Source: Ectobius pallidus
Lineage: Eukaryota; Arthropoda; Insecta; Blattodea; Ectobiidae
DNA: 64,000 nt
Direction of reading: 5' to 3'
Assembly (NCBI GenBank): GCA_964059195.1
Contig: CAXKWD010000011.1
Span: forward strand, 36,398,766 to 36,462,765
Numbering within the stretch: position 1 is the stretch's first letter; each line of letters opens with the position of its first letter. The translations under genes and the position numbers were made by a program. The notes under the pieces are model-generated. The model saw only the letters and a list, made by a program, of their open reading frames with translations. It was not told the origin of the DNA and searched no databases. Shown here piece by piece: positions 36,411 to 48,589 of the stretch.

Positions 36411-37142
36411 AGTCTACCTCTAGCAAAGAAGAGATATCTCCCTAATACCGTAAGTTGCCATGTCTTCTTGTTCATGCAAAGTCTTGTATGAACAGTTTTA
36501 TGCTCTGTGAATTTGTAGTGTTCTGTTCAATTCAGTGTATATTACATAAATATTATTATTGTTCAAAATAATATCTTATGGCACTTAGAATCTTCATGGC
36601 AAAATGCTGGAGGAGACTTGGAACTTTCTATAGTTTTTGTATCAGTACTATCTCAGTAATACGAACTGTTTTGTATAAAATACCCTACTATACAGTATTA
36701 TATATTTTCTTGAAGTTGTGATGATTAAATAACAGGAAATGAAAACAGTTCTTAAAGATGAGGGTTTCTTCTGCCTCTTGTACAATTTTCTAAAAGGCAC
36801 TTAAAACCTACGCCATTTCCAGTCCTCAAATGTAGCAGTCTCATGTCTGTAGATGCTAAATAAATCTCGCTGGACAAATTCCTGCACATCAGCGACGGTC
36901 ACAAGCCGAAGTAGCAGTAACCACTGTCATTAAATAGGCCTAACCATGTAACCAACCCCTAGGTAAACTGATTATTTTTTGCGCTTTGTGTAATCTCTCA
37001 CGGTGCGAGTGAGCTTGGGCGAGTCGGTAAAGTCATGAACTTTAACCCCGGGAGTTCAAATTTCAGGATTATTCGGTGTATTTTTAGTCTTAAAGACAAA
37101 TTATTAATAAATTTCATCTTGAATTTCTATGAGGGAAATATA

Positions 37143-37271
37143 GAAGTATCAAAGAGATTTTCGTCTTATACCCTCAAAATTAAATTAATAATTTAATTTA
37201 ATTAATTTAAATAATAATTAAATTAATAATTTAATTTTGAGGGTATAAGACGAAAATCTCTTTGATGCTTC
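37143..37271. repeat. 129-bp near-perfect hairpin
   Basis: GAAGTATCAAAGAGATTTTC on the left is answered by its complement with one change at 37252-37271; the pairing runs about 55 bp inward through an ATTAAATTAATAATTT centre. It could be a snapback insertion, or an inverted duplication next to the LINE fragment at 37350. Confidence 0.9.
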
Positions 37272-37349
37272 TTAAAGACAAATGCCAGATTGGAATTTAT
37301 AGCATTACTTAACACCTACCATCGTGCCGAACTTTGTGCTCACACAATT

Positions 37350-37624
37350 CTTATCTGGCCATGGCAAATTTAATTCATATTTCGAGCAATTTAAGATCAG
37401 TACCAGTATTGCAGATGATCGATCATTCCTGCTTCTGTGGTTCCTTTCAAACCGTACAGCACTTGCTTTTTGACTGTGCGAAATTTTTAAGATCAAGTTA
37501 TTTTCGAGACCGACAGCTGAACTTTCGTGACAATGAACTGGCAAAACCTTGTTCCATATATACAAAAAGCAATGTTGAATTTCTAACTTTCAACCACCGC
37601 ATCTTTGATAGGCCTAAGTTTTAA
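37350..37624 (+). pseudogene. LINE C-terminal zinc-knuckle fragment
   Basis: The plus strand encodes DHSCFCGSFQTVQHLLFDCA, a CxC-x8-H-x4-C pattern typical of the end of Jockey- or I-type LINE proteins. The stop at 37622-37624 fits its natural end. Confidence 0.7.
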
Positions 37625-38739
37625 TTAAAAATTTTAGCCTGTTGTAATTTGTATGTAATTGCTACTTATAACCCTAATATGCTATGCATGATAGGGTTGC
37701 TTTTCTGTTTCTAGAAATTCAATAATAATACAGTAACACCTACCCTGAACGTTCTTTTTTCGCTGCCTACGCATTGTGATATTTTCGGAGGAGGTCCTGA
37801 CTTATAGGGAGTTCCTCCTGCACTGTTCATAGGGATAAATAAAGGGTTAAATGAATACGATCCCTACATTAACCCCCTTTTCTTAGGGCTCTGGTTTGCA
37901 AGTGTCTCGAGACTATACAGTGTAAGAAAAAGAAAGATCGCTCTCGTTTAGTTCGGAATTGAACCAAGAACGTTGTGTTTAAAGGCCAATAAACAACGAA
38001 TTGAGCTACCAATAACGAAGCATAAAATGAAATGTTTAAGGGTATGATGAGCAAAGAAACACGAAAACATCTGGTTCGTTAAATGCACATGGGAGACCTT
38101 CAAGAGCACGTGCAATAATAGCTCAGGATTTCATACGTATGTTGTGCTTACTGCCTGTAATGGGAAAATACGCTAAGCAATTAATGTGATCCAGATGGTC
38201 TTCAGTAATATCCAAACACAAACAACTACCAAAGAGAGGATTTTTATTATTAAAGCATAACGTCACTTTCGCCTTGTGGAGCTATAATATGTTAGTTTTG
38301 TTCCACTAGCTACGTCTAGAACAGCGAGAACACAACTGTGGTTCACGAACCCATGGAGTACATACGAGACAGTCAGTGGATGAACTATATTCTGCGAAAT
38401 ACCAAATATATATTATTCAAACATGCAAGTATATTTTTAATTGTTCTGGGAATTCTGGAGGAAGCATTTACTCAACCTATTTATTCACCAACGATGCAGA
38501 ACTATTATTTATCTTTTCTTTTCTTTTTGCGATTTTTTAACGTTTTAACATTGTAATTTCGTAAACTAAACTCCTATGGATTTAATAATTATTTTTTCTT
38601 CTTAAATAGAATTAATACAACACAGAAAATAATTAAGAAACTTCTTTACTAGAAGTTGGGACATGAAAAATAATATTTTTAATGTATTAGTTTTCAATTT
38701 ATCGCAGGAGAAATTGTTCATCAGAATATATGATTAATA

Positions 38740-38921
38740 ACAGTTATAAAATTAACCTTCAAATTTCATTTTATTGTCTTTTTCAAAATGTTATTGTGTT
38801 TTAAAAATCTATTTTCTTTGTAACCAAAAAAAGACGCTAAAATGAAATTTCAAGGCTTAATTTTACAAAGAATTCGACTCTAGACCCCCCCCCACGAACC
38901 AAAATCTTGGCTACGTCCCTG
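38740..38921 (-). mobile_element. hAT-like element fragment (family of 12656-13458)
   Basis: Minus strand starts CAGGGACGTAGCCAAGATTT at 38921 and continues with AAAATTAAGCCTTGAAATTT, matching the left part of the NICN1-intron copy. Other end not identified. Confidence 0.6.
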
Positions 38922-39415
38922 CCTTGGCAGAAAATGAGAATTGTTCTGATTTTTTGTGTTGGAATAAAACTTGAATTTTTATATTTAACCACCAGGCATT
39001 CATAAAAGGGAAACATAACTGTGTGCAAATATCATAGAAATGAGAAAGAGCCTCAAAATAACTATTCTTGTTATACTTAGATGGTATTTTAAATGGTATT
39101 TTTATTATTTAAAAATACCATTCGACGGGAGCCATATTGCCAGTCAGGATTTAAACATATTTTAAGGAGTCAATGCTTCGTTTTATTTAATTCTAATATG
39201 TCAGGACAAAGAATCCAAGTAGGCAAAGGAAAATCGAAATTTTATCACACCTTTCCCCTTTAGGGACATTTGTTCATTTCTATTTCCAACTGTTCCGCGA
39301 CGAAGTGAAGTTATGAAAAAGTGAGTCGGTCCTACAATAGCCAGCCGGATCTTCATTTAGAAAACCATACCTACGAATATCAGTGCAACCATGCATGCAA
39401 CTCGTTCACAACTAA

Positions 39416-39565
39416 AGTCTAGCCGTTCTAAGAAGGAGACCTGATGTAAACAAAAAATAGTTAATCTGTCTCACTCCAGCACATTACTCGTATGACATAA
39501 GAGAGAGACAAACATACCGGTTTTTGTTTACTTTAGGTCTCCCTCTTAGCCCGTCTCGGGTATAG
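39416..39565. mobile_element. Foldback MITE, copy 2
   Basis: Same arms (GTTCTAAGAAGGAGACCTGA and complement) and centre (CACATTACTCGTATGACATA) as 9807-9956. Confidence 0.85.
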
Positions 39566-40576
39566 TCTAGAATGTGTAGAACATTTCTGCAGATGTGTAT
39601 ACAGTAGTTAAATTAGGGATTATTTTAGCTAATTTCTCAATAATCTACATTCGTAACAAATTATATATTATTAAAACGATTTATATATATATATATATAT
39701 GCATCTTATATCTATATAAGTTATCTATAAATAATTTGTATTGATTTTTCCGCCTTAATAACCATTGACTGGCTTATAGTTTGCACACTTTTCCATGTAA
39801 ACAACGATAGAACTTGCTTGGGCTAAATATAAGTATATTAAATTATAAACAGTCATAAAATGGTGTTTAAAAACTTTACATTATGAAAATTGACAACATA
39901 AAATTATTACCAAGAACTAGTACATTATAAAATTGCAGATCAGTATTAAATCAGTGGATAGATCTCATTGTCATATATATCGTACGTTAAGCATCGAAAT
40001 GCATAACAAAGCATAGTCAGATCACATCTCTCCAATAGAAATAACGATAGACATTCTCATTAGAGAAAATGCTTATACTTCGTGTGGTCAACAATTTTCC
40101 AATATTTAATAAATGTAAGAGTGTAGCAAAAATTTGAACTACTAGTTTGTTAAAGAAACCCAGATATTCATGAAAGAAGAGATAGCTATGCAATATGTTT
40201 TTCTTTTAAAAAATGCATAGCAAGAAATTATGTTATGCAGTAAAATTAAATAAAAACAACCTTATAAAACTCTGATGTGAAAAAGTCACATGATTTCCCA
40301 AAACTGTAATACATTAACAGCATAAAATACACAGCTGAATTGGAATAGGTAGCATTCAGTTCTCAGCCTCATTCCAACTATGAGGGAGAATCAAATGAAA
40401 ACCGCAATTAATTTTCTTTCACTATTTTACTGCAGGAAGAATTGTTTGCTTGCACATTATTTTTCCACATAGTCCCATCCCAGTTTAATGCACTTGTGCC
40501 ATTGGATAGTAAGTGTTTTGATACCGCGTGAGAAAAATTCTTTTGGTTGACGCTGTAGCCACTCCTGCACCGCCTT

Positions 40577-41158
40577 TTCATTCATTCATTCTTATTGTCA
40601 TTAGATCAACACATACAGTTGTAATAGACATTGTCCAAAGAATATACAAAACTATTTATACAATAAAAATAATACCATAACATTAGAACCTTAAATCATT
40701 CATGTCAGATATTTCATACTCGTCAATACTGTAAAAACATTTAGTTTTTAACCAATTTTTTATAACCATTTTAAAACGATTAAGTGTAGCAGTTCTAGCA
40801 CTAAGTGGCAGCTTATTAAAAAGCTTAGCACTTAAATAATTAAAACTGTTTTGGGTTTTACTTAACCTAGCAAAATTTATATTTATATGATCCCTATACC
40901 TAGTATCATGGTCATGATGATCATGGAAATCCAGTTCGTTATAATGCTGTTTCCGGTCATGAAAACCACCAATAACGGCCATGGGTGTCGGCATGCTGAC
41001 CACATGCCCCCCAATCCTGCCATCTGCCTACGGGAGATGACGCAGCGGTCGGGTTGTAGGCCAAGTCCCTCCAGGGATGTAGCGCCACGGAGTTTAGTTT
41101 ATAATGCTGTTTCACATAGATAAGGCATTCAAGTAAGTTATATACAATGATGGTATTA
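40577..41158 (-). mobile_element. LINE 3' end inserted in the mariner element
   Basis: Minus strand encodes IIVYNLLECLIYVKQHY, then (past a SINE) RLSKTQNSFNYLSAKLFNKL and a stop, the C-terminus of a CR1/Jockey-like LINE. The tail ends in GAATGAATGAA. It breaks the mariner frame between KSDED and VQEWLQRQPKEFF. Confidence 0.85.
40954..41098 (+). mobile_element. SINE family B, 5'-truncated, inside the LINE
   Basis: Bounded by a perfect 15-bp duplication ttataatgctgtttc (40939-40953, 41099-41113). Content matches family B: GGTCATGAAAACCACCAATA as at 53903-53925, and GATGACGCAGCGGTCGGG as at 12060-12145. Confidence 0.92.
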
Positions 41159-41639
41159 AACGTCTTCATCAGACTTGAACTTCTGCCCTCCAAGGTGCTC
41201 CTTTAATGGACCAAAGATGTGGAAATTTGATGGTGACAAATCTGGAGAGTATGGCGGATGTGGGAGGCACTTGAAGCGAATGCCTTCAATGGTTTTCATG
41301 GTTGCACGAGCAGCATGAAGCAAAAGACTTGCACTCAGCAATCCCATTCGCTTCGGCACCATCAGACTTCCACAGGCCACAGACTTTCGTCCATTAAAGG
41401 AGCACCTTGGAGGACAGAAGTTCAAGTCTGATTAAGACGTCCAATCGGAGGTGCACTTTTCTCACGCGGTATCGAAGCACTTCCTATGAGATGGCGTAAA
41501 TGCATTGAACTGGAAGGGGACTATGTGGAAAAATAATGTACAAGCAAGCATTCTTCCTGCAGTAAAATAGAGGACAAAATTAATTGCGGTTTTCATTTGA
41601 TTCTCCCTCGTAACATAATTCGGAGTTGGGTCGAACGGA

Positions 41640-43020
41640 CAGGAACGGCTCTCAGCGCAAAGTAAAAATCTATTCTTCATCGCTCCGGCAAAAACGCCGG
41701 AAGGAAAAAAAAAGCTACAAACGAAATCGGCGCATATTTTGACAACACTTTAAGACTTTGACAACTTTATAAAAAAAATAGAGAACCATTGTCATGATCA
41801 GGCTTTAAAACTTAGTGCCCGATCGAATATGTTAACAGCAACCGTACTGTACAGACTTTGCTCGGCGTATGCTCTAGCTACCATATGCTAGAGTTCACGT
41901 GATAGTAAACAAACCGCAATACAGATATAGGAAGACCACAAAATAACTTCTCATTATCTAAACGCACATTACAAGCATGCAAAACGATACTTTCTCCTGT
42001 TTGTGTATAATAGTCCCTCCCAGATGTTTCAATATATGTTTGCGTTTTAGAACACTTTACTTTCGGCATGCCGAACACGTATTATAAATTTAAATACGCA
42101 CAATGACAAGGTACAATGTTGACCAATTTGAGAGGCACCGTACTACGAGCGAATTCACTTCTCGGTACTACAATCTATGACTGTCTTATCAGCCTACGCA
42201 ATCACCCTCCACCCCCTATACTCAAGTTGTTGGTAACCGGAATCAACTCTCTCTGTGGGTTCGGGCACTAAGTTTTAAAGCCTGGTCATGATGTCCTGTT
42301 CTTCTCGCAACAGTTGCCTTGCATGAGCGGTTGCCATAGCGTCAATGCGAAGTTGGTTACATTGGTTGTTATTGTAATGTAATTTCTATCCTACCTAATG
42401 ACAAGACAGAATTCAATTGTGAAATTATTGCCATATCAGCCGGGGGAAATAGAGCATTGAATGACTTGGACGAAACTAGGGAACTCGAATCTGAGGTTTT
42501 TCCCCCTGGACATCGCACTTTAATCCTGACATGTACATCGAAACTGGGGGTTTAGTCTTTTACTTATCAAAATTGTTTATGCGTGATTTGGTTAAGATTC
42601 ATGAGTCTGTGGTACGTTTTAATCGTTTCATGTAGAATCTTCATGCCCATACTGAATTATTCATATCTGTTACGTAAAACAATATAATTAAGAATAAAAT
42701 TATGTAATTCATGCAATTTATGTAAAAACGATATGTGTTAATAAATATGTCGTAATGGATTTGGTGTTAAATAAACTCTGTTGAGTAAATTGATCGCGAG
42801 CGAAAAAGCAGGCACATTCTTGTCTAATATATAAAAACCATCTTTCGTGTAGGGTCATGAAGGCACATCCAACCCTACCTATTAACAAGACAGTATTAAA
42901 TTGTGAAATTAATTGAAGATGACCTAACTCGGTTACCATACTTGATTCAATTGTATATAACATCACAAGGAGAGTTCTAATGTTTTTACATAGATGGACA
43001 GAAGGGGGATCAAGAATACA
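41640..43020 (+). repeat. Duplicated block delta, copy 1
   Basis: Collinear with 58890-59465: ATGAAATCGGCG-ATATTTTG-like start, GTCCTGTTC-TC, GCGGTTGCCATAG-TCAATGCG, CTATTAACAAGAC, TGAAATTAATTGAAGA, ACATGGTGGACAGAA-like end. Interrupted by the hAT MITE at 41799-42284 and by a Helitron-related stretch (about 42450-42650), both absent from copy 2. Confidence 0.8.
41799..42284. mobile_element. hAT-type MITE, 486 bp
   Basis: Perfect 24-bp inverted ends starting CAGGCTTTAAAACTTAGTGC and perfect 8-bp duplication gtcatgat (41791-41798, 42285-42292). The duplicated block at about 59010-59030 (TTATGAAGTCCTGTTC) is the matching unoccupied site. Short frames inside are not recognised. Confidence 0.92.
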
Positions 43021-43029
43021 TGCCTAAGC

Positions 43030-43225
43030 AGGAAAACAGTGAATGACTGGACGAAACTCTCTATGCAGTTTTATTTTATGTAAGGGTACGGTACTTGTTT
43101 TTGAGGTTTTTTCCCACGGGGCATCGCACTTTAATCGTAAAATACACGTCGAAACGGGGATTTTAGCTTTTTAATTATCAATCATTTTAATTGTTTATGC
43201 ATTATTTGGGTATTCACGTTAAAAA
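43030..43225 (+). repeat. Helitron-related motif copy
   Basis: GGACGAAACTC, a decayed middle, CATCGCACTTTAATCGT and GTCGAAACGGGG recur in this order at about 42455-42560 and 63680-63760, and are related to the tandem units at 56340-57540. Confidence 0.55.
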
Positions 43226-43379
43226 TGCCACATGGAGTTTCAGAGACTAACACAATACTTCCTCTTATCTATAATACATATTGCACGTGTAGAGAAAATT
43301 AGAACAATCGTAAACCTTCTCAGTATCGTATCAAATTCTGAACAAAATAACTTATCAATATTAATGGTTCTAATAAAAG

Positions 43380-44560
43380 ATATCTTTATTCTCTCAGTTT
43401 ATATTCCATTGTTTTTTAATGGTAAAGTGTTTTACATTATGGTTCAATAAATTCTTCTGTTTAATTCTTTTTGATAACTCCATATCTAAACTTTAATGGC
43501 TATAAAAAAAGTTGTTTTAACAAGACCAACTCTTGATATTTTAATTTACGTTATTTCCACACATCCATAGATTTCTTGCTATAGCAAACTCAAGCTTTCG
43601 AAATTCATTTTAAAGGGAACCTAAATCATGTGAAATTGAGCATTATCGAAATATAAAGCAGATATTAATAATATAGGTCTACCGGATATTCCCGAAAAAT
43701 CGTCCATTCGAATAGGCTTACCCAAAATACAACGTTAGGGATGGTACAATACCTGTACTGTTGAATCATTTCATTAAGTAGGAATAGTTTCTTAAATACT
43801 TTAAGGTTTTCTTGTATTGCTAACACTGTCAACAAGTACGAGGCAAGTGTGTTTGCTGTACTAACATCCAGCTTTGACTGTTACAGCGAACAGACAAACG
43901 ATGTGCTTATTATAACATGTTTAATAAGCGTATCCCAGTACTATACATAATGTTTATGATACTTGTTTTTTTAACTCTTTCTTCAACATTACAATCTGTT
44001 CTACAATGAACAATAAGTAATAATGATACAAGAATGAACATGTTACAAATATAGCCCAGTGGCTAATATTTGCATAACATAACAAATCTGTTTGACATTT
44101 AATTAAATCTGTAGATAGGTCCAAAATTCTATTTCTATTGAGCCCACACGTGTTTGTCCCATTGTTAGGAGATTCACTGCATATGAATTGGGGTGTTTGT
44201 TTAGACGATTCTGGTAGGCCATACTGTATTTACTTATTTCCTGTTTTACTGTTGGTATTTCAAGATCTTGATAAATATATTTGTTACTGATGTACCAGGG
44301 AATTTTACTAATAGTTTGTAACGTTTTGGATTGGAAACGTTCTAGAATTTCTATGTTGGAGTTGCTTGTTGTACCCCAAAGTTGAATTCCATATGGCCAT
44401 ATTGGTTTAAGGATACATTTGCAAATTAGAAGTTTGTTCGTAGTTGATAACCCTGACTTGGATAATACTTATGGATACAAATTTATACTGAACCGTATAG
44501 AGCAAGGTAACAATGATTGTGGTGATGATGATGATGATAATACTAATAAAAATGATAATG

Positions 44561-44597
<37 letters not shown>

Positions 44598-44650
44598 CAA
44601 CATCAACAACGCTTCTCGAACACCACGAACCAGAAATCTACAAACAAAAT
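43380..44650 (+). repeat. Duplicated block beta, copy 1
   Basis: Landmarks in order: ATTCCATTGTTTTTTAATGG, ACCAACTCTTGATATTTTAA, ATCATGTGAAATTGAGC, AACACTGTCAACAAGTACGA, TTTATACTGAACCGTATAGA, an (AAT/ATG)n tract and CGAACCAGAAATCTAC. Same order at 45470-47400, 54780-56235 and 60150-61560. Interrupted by a LINE at about 43966-44460. Confidence 0.85.
43966..44460 (-). mobile_element. Jockey-type LINE C-terminal fragment
   Basis: Minus strand encodes LWGTTSNSNIEILERFQSKT then ISKIPWYISNKYIYQDLEIP and TVKQEISKYS, the classic post-RT region of Jockey-clade LINEs (LWG-...-RFQ-K-LR-I--APWY). It is in frame for about 110 codons to QI-stop. It splits block beta copy 1. Confidence 0.85.
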
Positions 44651-45044
44651 GATTCCGTCTGCAATTTTTCTACGCAATTTTAATCAAGAAAGCTATTCGT
44701 AAAATTGAGATAAGATAACGTTCCATCTAATCATGCCAATAAATCCTTTCGCCAAATTCTTTTGTTCAGATGTATCTAAAACCATAATCTTAATGCCTCA
44801 TGATTTCCGGGCTTTCAATATATAACCATGCGTTGTTTACCATCTTATTTGCCGGATATGTACTGAGGTAGAACAACAAGAAAAGTAAGCATGATATCCA
44901 TGTAGAACAGCTACAGCAGGCAGCGCATATGGTATTCACTGCTGCGGGCAGACTTCCACGGATAGCGTATTAGTATGAGAATAATATCATGGATAGAGCC
45001 TTGCATAGAATTTATAGAAAAAGAATATTAACTGTGAAGAAAAA

Positions 45045-45240
45045 TAATATTAGCTGTGTGTTCGACTGTGTGCCTCGTCCTGTGTGTTCGTGTTGTTTTG
45101 GGGGTGGCCCCAGCATTTGGCTGATCACCTCTCCGGGGAGGCCCTGAATGTCGTATGTGATAAAAAAATACATGTGGGCCAGAGGTAATCTCTCTATCAA
45201 CAAATTTTGGTCCTATAAAGCCCTGGCGATGTGGGCAGGG
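45045..45240 (+). mobile_element. SINE family A, 5'-deleted
   Basis: Matches the 3' half of 58205-58655: GTGTGTTCGTGTTGT, GGTGGCCCCAGCATTTGGCT, CCTCTCCGGGGAGGCC and the ATAAAGCCC end. It follows GAATTTATAGAAAAAGAATA exactly as the 58205 copy does, so both descend from one insertion. Confidence 0.8.
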
Positions 45241-45469
45241 TATAGAAGAGGATTGTTAAAATTTCATAATGACAGGTCTTAAATCCAGGGAGATTTGTTT
45301 GCTTGTCTTTTTCTTTTTAAAGAAATATAATATTTTGCACCACTAGCCGCAAATCTATTTGGTTTTAATGCGAAATAACATTTACACCAAACTTCAACTT
45401 TCTTATCCACATAACTTAATCTTGAGAAAAATGACGCTAATACAATAGTTTTATTCTATCTTGAAACCT

Positions 45470-47400
45470 TTATTATCAAATCGTAATTTAAATTTCATTG
45501 TTGTTAATAATGAAACAATATTACATTACACTTAATTAATGTAGCGTGAATAATTTGATTTTGATAACAGCAGATAGGGTGTGCTTATCTCAGCCTCCAA
45601 GGCTACAAAAACATTGTTTTAACTTCAACTATGTGGCTTTTGTGTAATAAAAATAGCATTAGTATGGAATGTAATTATTTTCCCATGGCCAACTCTGATA
45701 TTTTAATTTACGTTGTTTCCTTACATCCATAGACTTCTTGCTATAGCAAACTACAGTTTTCAAAATGCAAGTTTATAGACAACCTAAATCATGTGAAATT
45801 GAGCCTAATAAAAATATTAAACACATATTAATAATATATCGAATATTCCAGAAATGCCGTCTATTCGAATAGTCAACCCAAATTACAACATTAGGGGTGG
45901 TGAAATGTCTGTATTGTTGAATAATTTTATCAAGTAGGACTAGTTTCTTCCTCTTCGCTTTCACTTACAATTTTTTCTAGTATTGCTAACACTGTCAACA
46001 AGTACGAGGGAAGTGTGTTTGCTGTACTAACATTAAGCTTTGATTGTTACAGCGATCTAATAGACAAGCGGTGTGCTTATTATGTTTAATCAGTGTGCCC
46101 CAGTACTATATGAAATATCTATAATAGGCTACTCATGAATACTATTATAATTAGGTAGATTTCGAAGAAAAATCTACCTATTGCAATGGATACCATGTCA
46201 TGATTTTCGAAAAATTCTTTCATATCTTTACGTTTCATGCTCCCCTAAGTACGAAACCACCGCCCGTTCCAAAAAAAAAAAAAAATTGTGATATATATAT
46301 ATATATCTTTACACGCTAGCAGCCGTAATTTTGAAGATATTTGAACCAAATTTTATTATGTACTTTCTAGGCCCAATAGTTCGGACAAGTTCGTTAATGA
46401 GCAAATTTGGCCCAAGGGGGTGGTCGGGGGAGGGGGTTGAAATTTTTAAAAATGTATATCTCGGCCCCTATGAAGTAAATAGGGAAACTTTGTTTGAATA
46501 AATTAGAGTACTCCCTATGGAGTTCACAGTGACACCAACGATTCGGGGGTTCGAGTGAGGGTGGGGGTGGGGGATGAAAATTCGAAACTTTTGAAACCAC
46601 GTTTTGTGGGGTATCGTTGAAAAGCTCTTGATGAGTACTCTACAAATCAATAAATAGTTTCTTGATAGCTCTCATATGACGCGAGATTTTAATGTTTGAA
46701 AATAATAACACTTAAAAGAATTATTATAATATCATAATTTTGTCTTGTTTAGCGGCTTTGCTAATTTTATTCATTGCTGATCTTGCGCACAGCCTCCCAG
46801 AATATTAAGTTATATCCTATTCTTGTTGTCAAAACAAATGATTGTAGGCTCTTCCTCTTTACTGCAGGTTTGCCATGCCAAGGCTAAATACCTAAAAAGA
46901 AGAGTGCTGTGCAGCGATAATAAATTAAACCAAAAGCACTTCGAAATCTACCTCAGCCTGTAGGCCTGCCTAAAGGGATTTTTATACTGAACCGAATAGA
47001 GCACGGTAATAATAATAATAATAATAATAATAACAACAACAACAATAATAACAATTACAACAACGCTTCTCGAACATCACGAACCAGAAATCTGAAGACT
47101 TTCTTTTATGTTGCTATGGCCTACAAAGAAAATGGTTCCAAGTGGAAAACCTGGTCCCGTCTGTAATTTGTCTACGAACTTCTGTCCTCATTTCAAAGCT
47201 AGTTTAGAGAAAAAAAGTTTTTAGGACATTCCTTTAAGGTAAAAGGTTCTTTCGTTCTAGGCCATTATACGTACAATATTAGGGCAACGATGATTGCTTT
47301 AATTATTCCTTTAAGGATTATCACAACCTATTCTGACAAACATACATCCCTAAACTCACAATCAGGGAAATGATTTTGATGTTACAATATAGTAGTTCTC
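45470..47400 (+). repeat. Duplicated block beta, copy 2
   Basis: Starts TTTGATTTTGATAACAGCAG and carries all landmarks of the block, ending ATTATCACAACCTATTCTGA. A terminal-inverted-repeat element (46153-46953) lies inside. At 45566-45600 the stretch CAGATAGGGTGTGCTTATCT is the unoccupied version of the site where copy 3 holds a mariner palindrome. Confidence 0.85.
46153..46953. mobile_element. TIR element of about 800 bp, family unknown
   Basis: Left AGGTAGATTTCGAAG and right CTTCGAAATCTACCT are perfect 15-bp inverted ends; the left end also contains a small internal hairpin (AGGTAGATTT...AAATCTACCT). It interrupts block beta copy 2. No clear target duplication, and about 25 bp to the right may also belong to it. 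Confidence 0.65.
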
Positions 47401-47404
47401 TTAT

Positions 47405-48585
47405 CCCTAATTCCACGCTCTTTTGCCTTAGGAAGGGCGCAGAGATCCAGCGACTGAAAGCTTGGATGTATATTCCTTCTCTCGGCTAATAGCCCGCGAA
47501 ACGATTATTAATAATCAGCACCGATATCATAAAACATAAATAAATAAATACATGCATATAAACATAGGGGTTCCCCCTCGAAAAAATTCCGAACTTAAAT
47601 ACTGACAAGACCAAAAAGCTAAGTATGAGTAGGAAATGAGTGACTTCGTAGAATTTATTTGAAAAAAATGTTAGGGATAGAAGTCTTAGATTAAAATCAG
47701 AATAGGACACAAGCGAAACACGATATTTAGGAATTACCAAAACTGAAAGAAACCACGTGACTGCACAAATTCAACGCATCCGAGCAGAGCAGTAAGTTTT
47801 TCAGGTCCTAGCCGGACTATCTGGACAACAATCGGGATACAAATTCACAAATTACAGAATCCTATACAAAGTAATGTTAGAAGTAATAACATTAGGCACA
47901 AAAGGAAGATCTAGAAACAAATTCTTTCAGAAATGTGACATGCTCTCATCAAAATTACCAAAGCATACGTAACTGCGTCCAGAGCAACGGCAAAAGTATT
48001 CTCGATAGAAGAAACGATTCCCGTTAGAAATAGGAGTTCGTCGAATTGGGCGACACGATTACGACCAGCATTCTTAACAACTACGCAAAGCAGATAGAAC
48101 ATAGCCCTAAACAGGCAGATTAACAAGAGATTTCTTTCCAAGCGTCCAACAAAGGAAAAAGATGACATGGATCACACCGAATCAATATGTCACACATACC
48201 TCATTAGGTTCCAGTTAACAGACGATAACCTCTGCTACAGTGAAGATACAATGTAGGCCTATCACATGACTTATATTAGTCCCAAACATAGAGAAGATCA
48301 AATAATACTGCATGAAGCCACGAAACTTCAGTTCTGGAATCGACGAGACACTTTCTTGGCAATCAAACCTTTGGCTAGAATAGCGCTGCTTGAAAAAGCC
48401 CAAAAGTAAACCAAGTGCTATCGACAAACAACCTCCTAACCAATTCTCCACTACCAGCCAATTCGAGGTCTTGCAAGGGTTTCCCTCACTCGTAGGCGAA
48501 TGCCGGATTGGTATCATATTTTGAACAACATCTTTGTAGGAAAAGAACACGTCATACCCCCGCAACATAGATTAACAACGCAGAT
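47405..48585. other. Unassigned interval between duplicated blocks
   Basis: No recognised exon or repeat end. Several frames of 80-117 codons here on the minus strand show no family motif I know. Confidence 0.4.
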
Positions 48586-48589
48586 GACA

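Larger units (their letters stand above)
40381..41610. mobile_element. mariner foldback element: two 3' halves head to head
   Basis: Both ends read GAGGGAGAATCAAATGAAAA into the element and are flanked by TA (40379-40380, 41611-41612). The left half, minus strand, encodes ARATMKTIEGIRFKCLPHPP, then YSPDLSPSNFHIFGPLKEHL and the C-terminus to DYVEK. The right half, plus strand from about 41390, encodes the same C-terminus again (PLKEHLGGQKFKSD), with decayed frames. So both ends derive from the transposase 3' end and the 5' end is missing. The left half is interrupted by a LINE (40577-41158). Confidence 0.9.

Noticed and set aside
37005..37085. tRNA-like A and B boxes suggesting another SINE
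   Set aside because: The B box (GAGTTCAAATTT) is poor, the cloverleaf does not fold, and no body or target duplication is visible.
47911..48568. Minus-strand frames of 85 and 117 codons
   Set aside because: No recognisable motif, codon bias or splice sites, and the sequence lies between decayed duplicated blocks.
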